A DNA stretch of 64,000 nt from Zantedeschia hybrid cultivar. Its lineage: Eukaryota > Streptophyta > Magnoliopsida > Alismatales > Araceae. A program made the translations under genes and the position numbers. Shown here piece by piece: positions 63,943-64,000 of this stretch. The DNA lies in NCBI GenBank assembly GCA_030544215.1, contig JARZZO010000016.1, forward strand, positions 41,376,001 to 41,440,000. Reading direction: 5' to 3'. Numbering within the stretch: position 1 is the stretch's first letter; each line of letters begins with the position of its first letter. Under the pieces are notes generated by a model. That model made no database searches. It was given only the letters and a program-made list of their open reading frames with translations, and was not told the DNA's origin.

Positions 63943-64000
63943 AAAAACGTGCTAATCTGTTTTGATATACTCGTGCATGATTGGCAACTGACCATCTTTT
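63943..64000 (-). pseudogene. Second copy of the integrase C-terminal segment at the window edge
   Basis: The last 58 bases (ATAAAAACGTGCTAATCTG onward) match 61491-61548, part of the integrase, in the same orientation, with one visible difference. The RT sequence switches to integrase sequence at a shared CTTGATAAAA-like stretch, pointing to recombination or a tandem partial copy. Confidence 0.75.

Larger units (their letters stand above)
27191..64000 (-). mobile_element. Element A, copy 2 (host of the nested stack)
   Basis: Segments belonging to this copy are 27191-33718, 36829-38319 and 60770-64000. In element orientation (right to left) they give RT, two RNase H domains, integrase, 3' region with minisatellite, antisense PMD gene, antisense DUF7745-like gene, purine tract and 3' LTR. 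The 5' part (LTR, gag, protease) is outside the window. The element is the oldest layer here, since B and a solo LTR interrupt it. Confidence 0.8.

Overview
The window is repeat-dense nuclear DNA of a flowering plant. I found no convincing single-copy host gene. The evidence for a plant is a nested stack of plant-type retrotransposons (Ty3/gypsy Tekay-, Tat- and Athila-like elements, several Ty1/copia elements and L1-type LINEs), spliceosomal GT-AG introns, TATA-box LTR promoters, and pol genes with many nonsense codons. I cannot name the species.

Layout. 1-3473: 3' end of a Tekay-like element with a 2.5 kb 3' LTR. 3474-4467: a copia-type LTR piece. 4468-9025: truncated copy 1 of a Tat-lineage element ('element A'), pol on + and an antisense plant-mobile-domain (PMD) gene on -. 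9090-10240: L1 fragment. 10280-12740: decayed copia pol on -. 13917-18500: Tat-like element ('C') split by a 1552-bp solo copia LTR. 18570-19115: tandem array. 19116-21715: Athila-like leader, LTR and flank on -. 21940-27190: full-depth but broken L1 with poly(A). 27191-38319 and 60770-64000: copy 2 of element A on -, opened by a complete 22.4 kb Tat element ('B', 38320-60769) and by a 3.1 kb solo LTR (33719-36823). Element B carries a complete copia element in its 5' LTR (39056-47793) and a 2.7 kb solo Tekay-like LTR in its 3' LTR (57713-60423). All five of these insertions have perfect 5-bp target duplications, so their order can be read directly.

Two things stand out. First, Tat elements A and B each carry, antisense to gag-pol, an intron-containing gene made of a plant transposon-type domain plus a C-terminal coiled coil (PMD-like in A, gypsy-type putative transposase-like in B). 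In B the three exons join in frame over 764 codons. In A the exon lengths and splice sites can be followed in two inverted copies. Antisense orientation would keep these introns from being removed when the element's own RNA is reverse transcribed. Each antisense gene converges on pol, and a tandem-repeat block lies at the meeting point.

Second, an inverted-repeat DNA module (arms of about 11 bp, consensus TGAANGGCGTC and its complement) occurs 38 times by my count with exactly 10 bp between the arms. It is found in the Tekay-like LTRs and also, with unrelated surrounding sequence, in the U3 of element A and beside its two antisense genes. Spacers diverge freely while arms are kept. This looks like a binding-site array or other constrained element shared by two retrotransposon families. 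A third structural signal is a set of four hairpins with a common loop and different, self-complementary stems in the copia leader.
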